A stretch of 64,000 nt of DNA from Bradyrhizobium ivorense (GTDB lineage Bacteria > Pseudomonadota > Alphaproteobacteria > Rhizobiales > Xanthobacteraceae), in NCBI RefSeq assembly GCF_900696085.1, contig NZ_CAADFC020000004.1, forward strand, positions 1,000,985-1,064,984. Direction: 5' to 3'. The notes under the pieces are model-generated. The model did no database searches. It worked only from the letters and a program-made list of their open reading frames with translations, and was not told the origin of the DNA. Shown here in pieces: positions 55,021-63,226 of the stretch. The translations under genes and the position numbers were made by a program. Numbering within the stretch: the first letter of the stretch is position 1; every line of letters begins with the position of its first letter.

Positions 55021-55868
55021 AGCTGCCCACCCTCCGCGAAGTCGGCACCGAAGCCAAGCTGCTCTTGATCGGCATCCCGGTCTTCATCTGGACCATGATT
55101 CCGATCTATCACATGTTCCTGTTCGCGATCTCGCCGAAGGAGGACGCGTTCTCCGGCAAGCTGTGGCCGGACCATCCGACGCTGCATAATTTCTCGATCG
55201 TGTTTCACCAGCAGCACTACTTCCTGCGCGACTTCTGGATCCAATTCTGGAATTCGACCGTGATCGCGCTCGCCGCCGGCGCGCTGACGCTGTTCGTCGC
55301 GACCGCCGCCGCGTTCTCGATCTCGCGGCTGAAGGTGCCGGGCGGCCGCGCCGTGATGAATCTCGCGCTGTTCACCTATTTCATTCCGGCCGCGTTCCTC
55401 GCCGTGCCGATGTACCGCACCATGGGCAATTACGGCCTGTTGAATAATCACTGGTCGCTGATCCTGGCGATGGTGACGATCGCCTCGCCCTACGCGATCT
55501 GGGTGCTGAAGCAGGCCTCCGACAAGCTGCCGGTCGAGCTCGACGAGGCCGCAACGATGGACGGCGCCACCACGCTGCAGCTGTTCCGCCTGGTCTATGT
55601 GCCCTTGATGATGCCCTCGCTGGTCGCGATCGGCACCTATGCGATCCTGCTCGCCTGGAACGAATATCTCTACGCCTTCCTGCTGCTGTCGAAGGACACC
55701 GACATCACGCTGCCGGTCGCGCTTGGCAACTTCCTCGCCGCCGACGATTCGCCGTGGGAGCTGTTGATGACCACCGGCTTCATCTACGCGCTGCCGCCGG
55801 CCGCGGTCTACTACGCCTTCAAGCGCTACATGGTGGGCGGCCTGACCGCCGGCGCCGTGAAGTCGTAA
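55017..55868 (+). CDS. ABC transporter permease (CUT1, second)
   Basis: 283 residues, six membrane helices, MalG-like. The EAA loop is LDEAATMDGATTLQLFRLVY VP (about 180-200). ATG 55017 overlaps the stop of the first permease. The operon ends here at two tandem repeats without an ATP-binding-protein gene, so the system must borrow an ATPase (MsmK/UgpC type) encoded elsewhere. Confidence 0.88.
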   Translation: MKLPTLREVGTEAKLLLIGIPVFIWTMIPIYHMFLFAISPKEDAFSGKLWPDHPTLHNFSIVFHQQHYFLRDFWIQFWNSTVIALAAGALTLFVATAAAFSISRLKVPGGRAVMNLALFTYFIPAAFLAVPMYRTMGNYGLLNNHWSLILAMVTIASPYAIWVLKQASDKLPVELDEAATMDGATTLQLFRLVYVPLMMPSLVAIGTYAILLAWNEYLYAFLLLSKDTDITLPVALGNFLAADDSPWELLMTTGFIYALPPAAVYYAFKRYMVGGLTAGAVKS

Positions 55869-55892
55869 GAACCTGAAGCGTTTTCGAGCGCT

Positions 55893-56115
55893 AGCAACTG
55901 ACGTGAGGTGAGCACGCTGCCCAGGCTCCCTCCCCCTTGCGGGGAAGGGTGGGGAGAGGGGTGCCCCCGGGTGAGATGATTGACGCGAGCGTCGGTCTCG
56001 CAATCTCGATCGCGCTTCGTTGATGCGCTGAGCGGAGAGAGCGTGCCGTGTAGCACCCCTCTCCCCAACCCTCCCCCGCAAGGGGGGAGGGAGCCCTTCC
56101 GCCGGTGGCTCCCAT
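55893..56115. repeat. Palindromic repeat family D, copy 4 (inverted)
   Basis: Opposite orientation to the copy at 39109: starts CGTGAGGTGAGCACGCTG and ends CCCTTCCGCCGGTGGCTCCC. CAATCTCGATCGCGCTTCG and GTGAGATGATTGACGCGAGC mark the centre. Follows the permease operon. Confidence 0.85.
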
Positions 56116-56156
56116 CACGTCCGGCGGCACGTGCAAGCTCTCTCTCCTCACTGCGT

Positions 56157-56385
56157 TAGCAACCGACGTGAGGCGAGCACGCTGCGCAGGCTCCCTCCCC
56201 CCTTGCGGGGGAGGGTGGGGAGAGGGGTGACCCCGGGTGAGATGATTGACGCGAGCGCCGGTCTCGCAATCTCGAATCCGCTTTGTTGAAGCGCCGAACG
56301 GAGAGAGGGTGCCGTGTGGTACCCCTCTCCCCAACCCTCCCCCGCAAGGGGGGAGGGAGCCCTTCCGCCGGTGGCTCCCTCACGG
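56157..56385. repeat. Palindromic repeat family D, copy 5 (inverted)
   Basis: A second copy in the same direction as copy 4, starting 40 bp after it: ACGTGAGGCGAGCACGCTGC ... CCTTCCGCCGGTGGCTCCCT. The pair is a tandem duplication of the element; the two differ at several positions. Confidence 0.85.
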
Positions 56386-56415
56386 CGCGCAGGGAAAAAT
56401 GCGTGAAACGAGAGT

Positions 56416-57231
56416 CTATAGCGGCGCGGCGCTCTCGCCGCGCGCGTTGGTCAGCTTCGAGGCGAACGAGGCCACCACGATGATGACGGCGATCAGCGCG
56501 ATGAACATCGTGCAGATCGCGTTGATCTCGGGTTTCACGCCGAGCCTAACCTCGGAATAGATCCGGATCGGCAGCGTCGCCGAGCCGGGCCCGGTGGTGA
56601 AGCTCGCGATCACGACGTCGTCGAGCGACAGGATGAAGGCCAGCATCCAGCCGGCGACGATCGCCGGCACGATCTGCGGCAAGGTCACCAGCAGGAAGGC
56701 GCGCACCGGATCGCAGCCGAGATCCATCGCCGCCTCCTCGAGGCTGCGGTCGAGTACGGCGAGGCGCGACTGCACCACGACGGTGACGAAGCACATCGTC
56801 AGCGTGGTGTGCGCGATCGTCACCGTCCAGAAGCCGCGCTCGGCATTCAGCGCCACGAACAGCAAGAGCAGCGACAGGCCGGAGATCACCTCGGGCATGA
56901 CCAGTGGCGAATACAGCATGCCGGAGAACAGCGCCCGTCCCCGGAACCGCTCGCCGCGCGCCAGCCCGATCGCCGCGAGCGTGCCAAGCAGGGCGGCTGC
57001 CGTCGCCGACACCGCGGCGACGGCAAGGCTCATCCAGGCGGCGTCCAGCATGGCGCGGTCGTTGAAGAACTCGTGGTACCAGCGCAGCGACCAGCCGCCC
57101 CACACCGTCACCAGCCGCGAGGCGTTGAAGGAATAGATGACGAGAATAACGATCGGCAGATAGAGGAACGCCAGCCCCAGCGCCAGCGAGGTCATGTTGA
57201 AGCGCGTGAGGCGGGTGACCGTGCGCGCCAT
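56416..57231 (-). CDS. PotC-like ABC permease
   Basis: 271 residues, six membrane helices. LEEAAMDLGCDPVRAFLLVT LP is the EAA loop, and DDVVIASFTTGPGSATLPIR is typical of PotC. The start ATG overlaps the stop of the PotB-like gene. Family members move putrescine or spermidine; other small cations are possible. Confidence 0.88.
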   Translation of the reverse strand: MARTVTRLTRFNMTSLALGLAFLYLPIVILVIYSFNASRLVTVWGGWSLRWYHEFFNDRAMLDAAWMSLAVAAVSATAAALLGTLAAIGLARGERFRGRALFSGMLYSPLVMPEVISGLSLLLLFVALNAERGFWTVTIAHTTLTMCFVTVVVQSRLAVLDRSLEEAAMDLGCDPVRAFLLVTLPQIVPAIVAGWMLAFILSLDDVVIASFTTGPGSATLPIRIYSEVRLGVKPEINAICTMFIALIAVIIVVASFASKLTNARGESAAPL

Positions 57232-58145
57232 CAGCCACGTCCTTCGAGCTGGCGCCGCTGCAGGCGGTCGTAGAGCACGAGCGGCGGCACCAGCAGCAGC
57301 AGCAGCGCCACCGCGGCGGCGGAGGCGACCGGCCAGTCCTTGTTGGTGAAGAACTCGAGCCACAGCGTCTGCCCGATCATCAGCGAATTGGAGCCGGCGA
57401 GCAGATCCGGGATCACGAACTCGCCAACGATCGGAATGAAGCAGAGCAGCGCGCCGGCGCCGACACCCGGCAGCGACAGCGGAAACGTCACCAGCCAGAA
57501 CGCCTGGCGCGGCGAGGCGCCGAGATCGCCGGCGGCCTCCAGCAGCGCGGCATCCATCTTCGACAGCGTCGCGTAGAGCGGCAGGATCATGAACGGCAGA
57601 TAGGAATAGATGATGCCGAGATACATCGCGCTGTCGGTCGACAGCCAGACCACCGGCGCCGAGACGATGTGCAGCGCCAGCAGCATCTGGTTGAGCAGGC
57701 CGTCATGCTGCAAGATGTTGATCCAGGCATAGATCCGGATCAGGAACGAGGTCCAGAACGGTACGATCACCAGCATCATCGCGACGCCCTGCCAGCGCTG
57801 CGGCAATCGCGCCATGCCGTAGGCGATCGGGTAGCCGATCAGCAGCAGGATCAGCGTCGAGGTCACCGCGACGACGAGGCTGCGCAGGTAGGACAGGATG
57901 TAGAGATTGTCGGAGACCAGCAGCCTGAAATTGTCGAACGACAATTGCGCGAACGCCGCCGCCAGCGCCGCGCGGCCCTCGGTGAAGTCGAACACCGGCG
58001 TGTAGGGCGGCTGCGCGATCGCGGTCTGCGACAGGCTGATCTTCAGCACGAAGCCGAATGGCACCAGGAAGAACAGCACCATCCAGAGATAAGGCGCGAT
58101 CGCGGCGAACCGCGCCGGACGGGCGAAGATGCGGCGCGCGCTCAT
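57231..58145 (-). CDS. PotB-like ABC permease
   Basis: 304 residues, six membrane helices. The EAA loop is LEAAGDLGASPRQAFWLVTF P; GEFVIPDLLAGSNSLMIGQT is the conserved end pattern of PotB/PotH. The start (MSARRIFARPARF) overlaps the ATPase stop by 4 bp. Middle gene of three. Confidence 0.88.
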   Translation of the reverse strand: MSARRIFARPARFAAIAPYLWMVLFFLVPFGFVLKISLSQTAIAQPPYTPVFDFTEGRAALAAAFAQLSFDNFRLLVSDNLYILSYLRSLVVAVTSTLILLLIGYPIAYGMARLPQRWQGVAMMLVIVPFWTSFLIRIYAWINILQHDGLLNQMLLALHIVSAPVVWLSTDSAMYLGIIYSYLPFMILPLYATLSKMDAALLEAAGDLGASPRQAFWLVTFPLSLPGVGAGALLCFIPIVGEFVIPDLLAGSNSLMIGQTLWLEFFTNKDWPVASAAAVALLLLLVPPLVLYDRLQRRQLEGRG

Positions 58146-59305
58146 TGCTCCAGCACCAGGCAATCGTCGGCGGTGAACCACGCCACCACGCGCTGGCCGG
58201 CGAGATAGGCGTCGACATCGAGCCGCGCGGTGTTGGCCATCGCGGCGCGCACCACCGCGCCGGATTCCAGCTTCACCTTGTAGGTGGTGACGCCGCCGAG
58301 ATAGTTGGCCTCGGTGACGACACCCTCCAGCCGGTTGATGGCCTGCGGACCGCCCTCCTCGATGGCCGGCGCGCGGCGCGACAGCTTGACCTTCTCGGGA
58401 CGGATCGCGACGCTGACGACATTTTTCGTCACCGGCGGCCACAACTCGGAGACCGTGAGCGTTCCTGCCTCCGAGGTCGAGATGGTCAGGCGGCTGTGAC
58501 CGCTGGCGATCACCTGTCCCTCGAACAGATTGATGTCGCCGACGAACTCCGCGATCCAGCGCGTCGCCGGCGCCTCGTAGAGATTGCGCGGGGTCGCGAC
58601 CTGCACCAGACGGCCGGCGTTCATCACCCCGATCCGGCCGGCCATCGTCATCGCCTCCTCCTGGTCGTGAGTGACGATGACGAAGGTGGTGCCGAGCCGG
58701 CGCTGCAGCTCCATCAATTCGGCCTGGGTGCTCTCGCGCAGCTTCTTGTCGAGCGCAGCCAGCGGCTCGTCGAGCAGCAGCACCTGCGGACGGCGCGCCA
58801 GCGAGCGCGCCAGCGCGACGCGCTGCCGCTGCCCGCCGGAGAGCTGGTCCGGCTTGCGCTTCTCCATGCCCTCGAGCCTGACCAGCGCCACCATCTCCGC
58901 GACGCGGGTCGCGATCTCGGCGCGCGGCATGCCAGCACGCCTCAGGCCGAAGGCGATGTTGTCGCGCACCGACAGATGCGGAAACAACGCGTAGTTCTGG
59001 AACATCATGTTGACGGGACGCTCGTGCGGCAGCACCTGGGCGATGTCGTTGCCGCCGAGCAGGATGCGGCCCTCGTCCGGCGTCTCGAACCCGGCCAGCA
59101 TGCGCAGCAGCGTGGTCTTGCCGCAGCCGCTTGGGCCGAGCAGCGCAAAAAACTCGCCGGCGCGGATGTCGAGCGAGAGCTGGTCGACCGCGCGAAAATT
59201 GCCGAACGATTTTGCGACGCCTTCGATGCGCAGCAAGGGCATGTCGAGCCCGGCCGATTCGATCATCGGCCTTGCCGCCTCCGCGGTCGCTTCGCTTGAC
59301 GTCAC
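58142..59305 (-). CDS. PotA-like ABC transporter ATPase
   Basis: 387 residues. Walker A GPSGCGKTT, Q-loop MFQNYALFPH, signature LSGGQRQRVALARSL, Walker B LLLDEPLAALD, H-loop VTHDQEEA. A C-terminal TOBE domain (RPEKVKLSRRAP, ANYLGGVTTYKVKLESG) follows, as in PotA. First gene of the operon. No periplasmic binding protein gene is in the operon or upstream. In principle the ATPase could also drive the neighbouring CUT1 permeases, but it is of a different subfamily. Confidence 0.9.
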   Translation of the reverse strand: MTSSEATAEAARPMIESAGLDMPLLRIEGVAKSFGNFRAVDQLSLDIRAGEFFALLGPSGCGKTTLLRMLAGFETPDEGRILLGGNDIAQVLPHERPVNMMFQNYALFPHLSVRDNIAFGLRRAGMPRAEIATRVAEMVALVRLEGMEKRKPDQLSGGQRQRVALARSLARRPQVLLLDEPLAALDKKLRESTQAELMELQRRLGTTFVIVTHDQEEAMTMAGRIGVMNAGRLVQVATPRNLYEAPATRWIAEFVGDINLFEGQVIASGHSRLTISTSEAGTLTVSELWPPVTKNVVSVAIRPEKVKLSRRAPAIEEGGPQAINRLEGVVTEANYLGGVTTYKVKLESGAVVRAAMANTARLDVDAYLAGQRVVAWFTADDCLVLEQ

Positions 59306-59456
59306 GTCGTTCAGCCCCGATTCCCCACAGCTCCGATAATGGCCGCAAGCTAGCGGCGGATCGCCACCGGCTCAACCGCCTCACGCGGCAACTCCCGCAA
59401 TATTGTCGCGTCCCTCATCTCTGGTAAGCTTCGCGCCGAATTCGGGAGGACAACCG

Positions 59457-60767
59457 ATGAAGCTCGACCGCTACGGCCTGCCGCTGACCACCGCCTCGGA
59501 CCGTGCCGCCGCCTACTTTGTCGACGGCGTCGATCGCATGCTCGCCGCCCTGCATGGCGCGGACGCGGCGTTCGATGCGGCGATCGCCGAGGACGGCGAC
59601 TTCGCGATGGCCCATCTCGGGCGCGCCCGCGTGCACCAGCTCAACATGGAAGCCGGCGATGCCCGCGCCAAGGCCGCCAAGGCCCGAGAGCTGGCGGTGG
59701 CCGCGAGCCCGCGCGAGCGCCAGCACATCGAGACCATCGCGGCCGCGATCGAGGGCCAGGGCAAGAAGGCCCTGACGTTAGCCGAGCAGCATCTGCAGGA
59801 CTTTCCGCGCGATGCGCCGGTGCTGTCGCTGTTGCTCGGCGCCTTCGGCCTCTATGCCTTTTCGGGCCGCGCCGACCATGACGCGGCGCGCCTTGCGGTC
59901 TGCGAACGCTACGCCGCCGATTATGGCGACGACTGGTGGTTCCTGACCTATCTCGGCTGGTCGAAGACCGAGGTCGGCGACGTCGTCTCGGGCCGCGCCA
60001 TCACCGAGCGCGGCTACGCACTGAAGCCGGAGAATGCCGGCGCCGCGCATGCCGTGGCGCATGCGCTGTTCGAGCAGGGCAGCGGCGCGGAGGGCCGCGC
60101 GTTCCTCTCGGCCTGGCTGCCGGCGAACGATCGCACCAGCTTTCTGCAGGGCCACCTCGCCTGGCATCTCGCGCTGATTGACCTCGAAGAGGGCGACGCC
60201 GACGCCGCGCTCGACATCTACGAGCGCCACATCAAGCCGGCGGGCCGGCCCTATCCGCCGCTCAACATCTACACCGACACTGCTTCGCTGCTGTGGCGGC
60301 TGGCGCTCGCCGGCAAGACCGGCCTCGAGCCGCATTGGAAGGACGTCGCCGCTTATGGCGACGGCTATTTCCCGAAAGCCGGCGCACATTTCGCCGACGT
60401 GCACCAGGCACTGGTCGCGGCCACCACCAAGGGCGATGCGCTCGACAGACGGCTCACCGAGATGGAAGCGCGCCACGCCGACGGCAAGCTGGCGCCCGGC
60501 GCACCCGCGATCGGCCTCTGCCGCGGCATCGCCGCCTTCGCCGCCGGCGACCATGGCGAAGCGGTGCGCATCCTCGCGCCGCTGATGCCCGAGCTGGTGC
60601 GGATCGGCGGCAGCCACGCCCAGCGCGAGCTGTGGGAAGACACGTTCATTGTGGCCTGCCTGCGCTCAGGCCAGGGCCGCCAAGCCACCGCTTTGATCTC
60701 AGAACGTCTGCACCGCCGCCCGTCGCGGCGCGATCAGATCTGGTCGCAGGAGGCGGCACGGCAGTAG
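59457..60767 (+). CDS. TTC38-like tetratricopeptide protein
   Basis: 436 residues, soluble and helical, no signal. It resembles the tetratricopeptide repeat protein 38 family: MAHLGRARVHQLNMEAGDAR, SPRERQHIETIAAAIEGQGK, GAAHAVAHALFEQGSGAEGR, HLAWHLALIDLEEGDADAAL. Conserved His residues in HAVAHALFEQG and HLAWHLAL are family features. ATG 59457 follows GGGAGGA. Divergent from the potABC-like operon. Function unknown in bacteria. Confidence 0.83.
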   Translation: MKLDRYGLPLTTASDRAAAYFVDGVDRMLAALHGADAAFDAAIAEDGDFAMAHLGRARVHQLNMEAGDARAKAAKARELAVAASPRERQHIETIAAAIEGQGKKALTLAEQHLQDFPRDAPVLSLLLGAFGLYAFSGRADHDAARLAVCERYAADYGDDWWFLTYLGWSKTEVGDVVSGRAITERGYALKPENAGAAHAVAHALFEQGSGAEGRAFLSAWLPANDRTSFLQGHLAWHLALIDLEEGDADAALDIYERHIKPAGRPYPPLNIYTDTASLLWRLALAGKTGLEPHWKDVAAYGDGYFPKAGAHFADVHQALVAATTKGDALDRRLTEMEARHADGKLAPGAPAIGLCRGIAAFAAGDHGEAVRILAPLMPELVRIGGSHAQRELWEDTFIVACLRSGQGRQATALISERLHRRPSRRDQIWSQEAARQ

Positions 60768-60777
60768 TCGAACCCAG

Positions 60778-61018
60778 TTTAGCAGCTGACGTGAGATGAG
60801 CACGCTGGTATGGCTCCCTCCCCCCTTGCGGGGGAGGGTGGGGAGAGGGGTAAGCCCCGGGCGAGATGATTGACGCGAGCGTCGGTCCAGCAATCTCGAT
60901 CGCGTGTCGTTGAAGCGCGTTGAATAGGTTGAATAGAGAGAGTCCCCGTGTGGTACCCCTCTCCCTAACCCTCCCCCGCAAGGGGGGAGGGAATCCTTCC
61001 GCCGGTGCGTTCCTCACG
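60778..61018. repeat. Palindromic repeat family D, copy 6 (inverted)
   Basis: Same orientation as copies 4 and 5: GCTGACGTGAGATGAGCACG, GGGGAGAGGGGTAAGCCCCG, GAGATGATTGACGCGAGC, CAATCTCGATCGCGTG, GTACCCCTCTCCCTAACCC, CCTTCCGCCGGTGCGTTCC. Fills the gap between two convergent genes. Confidence 0.85.
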
Positions 61019-61092
61019 CGGTTGGCGCCACCCTTGTCTCGCCTCACGTCCCCGCGGCGCGCAACGTTCTCTCTCCTCGCCGCGCTAAATTG

Positions 61093-62553
61093 TCAATCAA
61101 ACTTCGCCATGAAGGCCGCGAGCGCCTCGCGGTCGGCTTCCGGCATGCTGAGCCCGAGCTTCGTGCGCCGCCACAACACGTCGTCCGGAAAGCGCGCCCA
61201 TTCCCGTTGCATCAGATAGCGCACCTCCGCGCCGGTCAGTTCGGGGCCGAACGCCGGGCCGAGATCGGCCTTCTGCTTGGCATCGCCCAGGATCTCCTCG
61301 ACGTTCAGCCCATAGGCGGCCACCAGCCGCCGCGCCTCGGCCTCGCCGAGAAAGCGCCAGCGGTCGCGGGCGATATCGACCTCGGTCTCGAAGAGCTGCC
61401 AGCCGAACGCGCCGCCGGGCAACGGCGCGGTCGCGGTCCAGCGCGGCGTCATCGGATAGAACCGGGTGAACTCGGAGACGGCGCGCTCGGCACGACGCCG
61501 CGCGGTGGTGATGTCGCCGCCGAGCATGGTGAGCAATGGCGCCCTGCCGCGTCCGAAATCGAGGCGCATCGCTCCATCGCGTGCGGCGCGGCGCGCGATG
61601 ACGGAATTGGCGCCGGACACCGTCCGCACCACGTCGAACGGCGCGATCTGCTGGCGGAAGTAGCGATTGGCCGCCTCGCAGAGATAGGCGACGTCATGCA
61701 TGCCCATCGCGACCACGGCCGGATCGCCCTTGAAGGCGTGACCGACGGTGCCGATCAGGGTGAAGTCGCGCTCATAGGGGCTGGCGAAGATCAGCCGGCC
61801 GTCGCTGTTCTGAAACACATAGACATTGTCGTTGTCGAACAGCTTGCGCACCACGATCTGGCCGATCTGCACGGTCGTGAGCGGCGGCGCAGCCACGCGC
61901 AGCACGGTGTCGGCGACGGAGGCGGCCCACGCGCCGGTGGCGTTGACCAGCGACCGCGCCGTGATCACCCGGCGATAGCCGCGATCGATCACGGCCAGCC
62001 GCCAGACGTCACCGCGGTCGGCCCGGGCCACGCGCGCGCCGGTGCGGATATCGGCGCCGCGCGCGGCGGCATCGACGGCGTTGAGCACGACGAGCCGGGA
62101 ATCGTCGACGACGCAGTCGGAATATTCGAACGCGGTTCCGAACGGCCGCTTCAGCGCATCACCGATCGGATGGTGCGTGACATCGACCGTCACTGAGTGC
62201 GGCAGCCCGCTACGCGACGCCAGCCGGTCGTAGAGCAACAGCCAGGTGCGCAACTGCCAGAGCGGCCGCTCCTCGGCATGGGCGGGAATCGCAAAGCGCA
62301 CCGGCCGCACCAGATGCGGTGCGATACGCAGCCAGACATCGCGCTCCTTCAACGCGGTCCGGACGCGGAACAGAGCGCGACGCTCCAGCCCGGCGAGGTC
62401 GCCATGGATCAGCCGCGGCGAAGCCTGCGAGGCACCGGAGGCGAGATCGCCCTGCTCGAGCAGGATCACGCGCAGGCCGCGGCCGGCGGCATCGCGCGCA
62501 ACGCTGGTGCCGTTCAAGCCGCCGCCGATGATCGCAAGATCGTAGTCCGCCAT
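61093..62553 (-). CDS. glpD: Aerobic glycerol-3-phosphate dehydrogenase (FAD)
   Basis: 486 residues. The FAD-binding Rossmann start is DLAIIGGGLNGTSVARDAAG RG, followed by LLEQGDLASGASQASPRLIH GD. The C-terminal GlpD domain has AEVRYLMQREWARFPDDVLW RRTKLG. It oxidises glycerol-3-phosphate to dihydroxyacetone phosphate and feeds quinone at the inner membrane. ATG at 62553 (MADYDL). No glpK or glpF adjacent. Confidence 0.92.
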   Translation of the reverse strand: MADYDLAIIGGGLNGTSVARDAAGRGLRVILLEQGDLASGASQASPRLIHGDLAGLERRALFRVRTALKERDVWLRIAPHLVRPVRFAIPAHAEERPLWQLRTWLLLYDRLASRSGLPHSVTVDVTHHPIGDALKRPFGTAFEYSDCVVDDSRLVVLNAVDAAARGADIRTGARVARADRGDVWRLAVIDRGYRRVITARSLVNATGAWAASVADTVLRVAAPPLTTVQIGQIVVRKLFDNDNVYVFQNSDGRLIFASPYERDFTLIGTVGHAFKGDPAVVAMGMHDVAYLCEAANRYFRQQIAPFDVVRTVSGANSVIARRAARDGAMRLDFGRGRAPLLTMLGGDITTARRRAERAVSEFTRFYPMTPRWTATAPLPGGAFGWQLFETEVDIARDRWRFLGEAEARRLVAAYGLNVEEILGDAKQKADLGPAFGPELTGAEVRYLMQREWARFPDDVLWRRTKLGLSMPEADREALAAFMAKFD

Positions 62554-63226
62554 GCGCAATGCCTATCGCATTTCCGTGCGAACGGAATACGTCGTCGCAC
62601 GCAAATCGCGTCACGGCATGGCGCGCCACATACTCAGTGTCGTCCCCCGGCTTGCCGCCCTCGCAAGGTGCTTCGGCGTGCCTGATACCGAGCCCCGTCG
62701 AAGCCTTGGCGGAGACGGGACCGGGGACCCAGTACGCCGCGGCCTCTCGACCAATCACAGCTGCCCCCATTCCCATGCCGTCATGGCCGGGCTTGTGCGG
62801 GTGACACCGAGCAAGTTGAGCAACCCTGAGCTGGCGCCGCATGGAAACGCTTCGCCTCTTCCCACCCATCGCTGTCATCGCCCGGCCTGTGCGCAATTGC
62901 GCACATGGACCGGGCGATCCAGTACGCCGCACCCTATCCGCTCAAGCACAACCGCCTCTGGAATACCGGATCACCCGCATGCGCGGGTGATGACACCGAG
63001 CAAGTTGAGCAGGCCAACCCGTCACCCTGAGCGTCGCCGCACGGAAACGCTTCGCCCTCCCGCCCGCGGGGCGAGGGACGACGTCGGCACAATTTCGGAA
63101 TATTGGAAGATTACCCCTGACTTGCCCGACGTGTCAAGCGGCTTGGTCGGACAGTGGCCGGGTCGAACGGCCGCCGCCGGCTACTTTGCATGGGGTTGTT
63201 TTCGCCATATTGGTCGCGCCCCTCCA
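62554..63226. repeat. 673-bp repeat-filled spacer with family A copy 3
   Basis: No gene supported. The family A copy is at 62874-62994, inverted relative to the copy at 1421 and including GTGCGCAATTGCGCAC (62889-62904). A 21-bp direct repeat TGACACCGAGCAAGTTGAGC(A) occurs at 62802-62822 and 62991-63011, each followed by CTGAGC and a GGAAACGCTTCGCC block, so about 55 bp of the surroundings is duplicated. Confidence 0.75.

Noticed and set aside
58058..59299. 413-residue rightward frame opposite the PotA-like ATPase
   Set aside because: Arg/His/Asp-rich shadow; all ABC motifs are on the minus strand.
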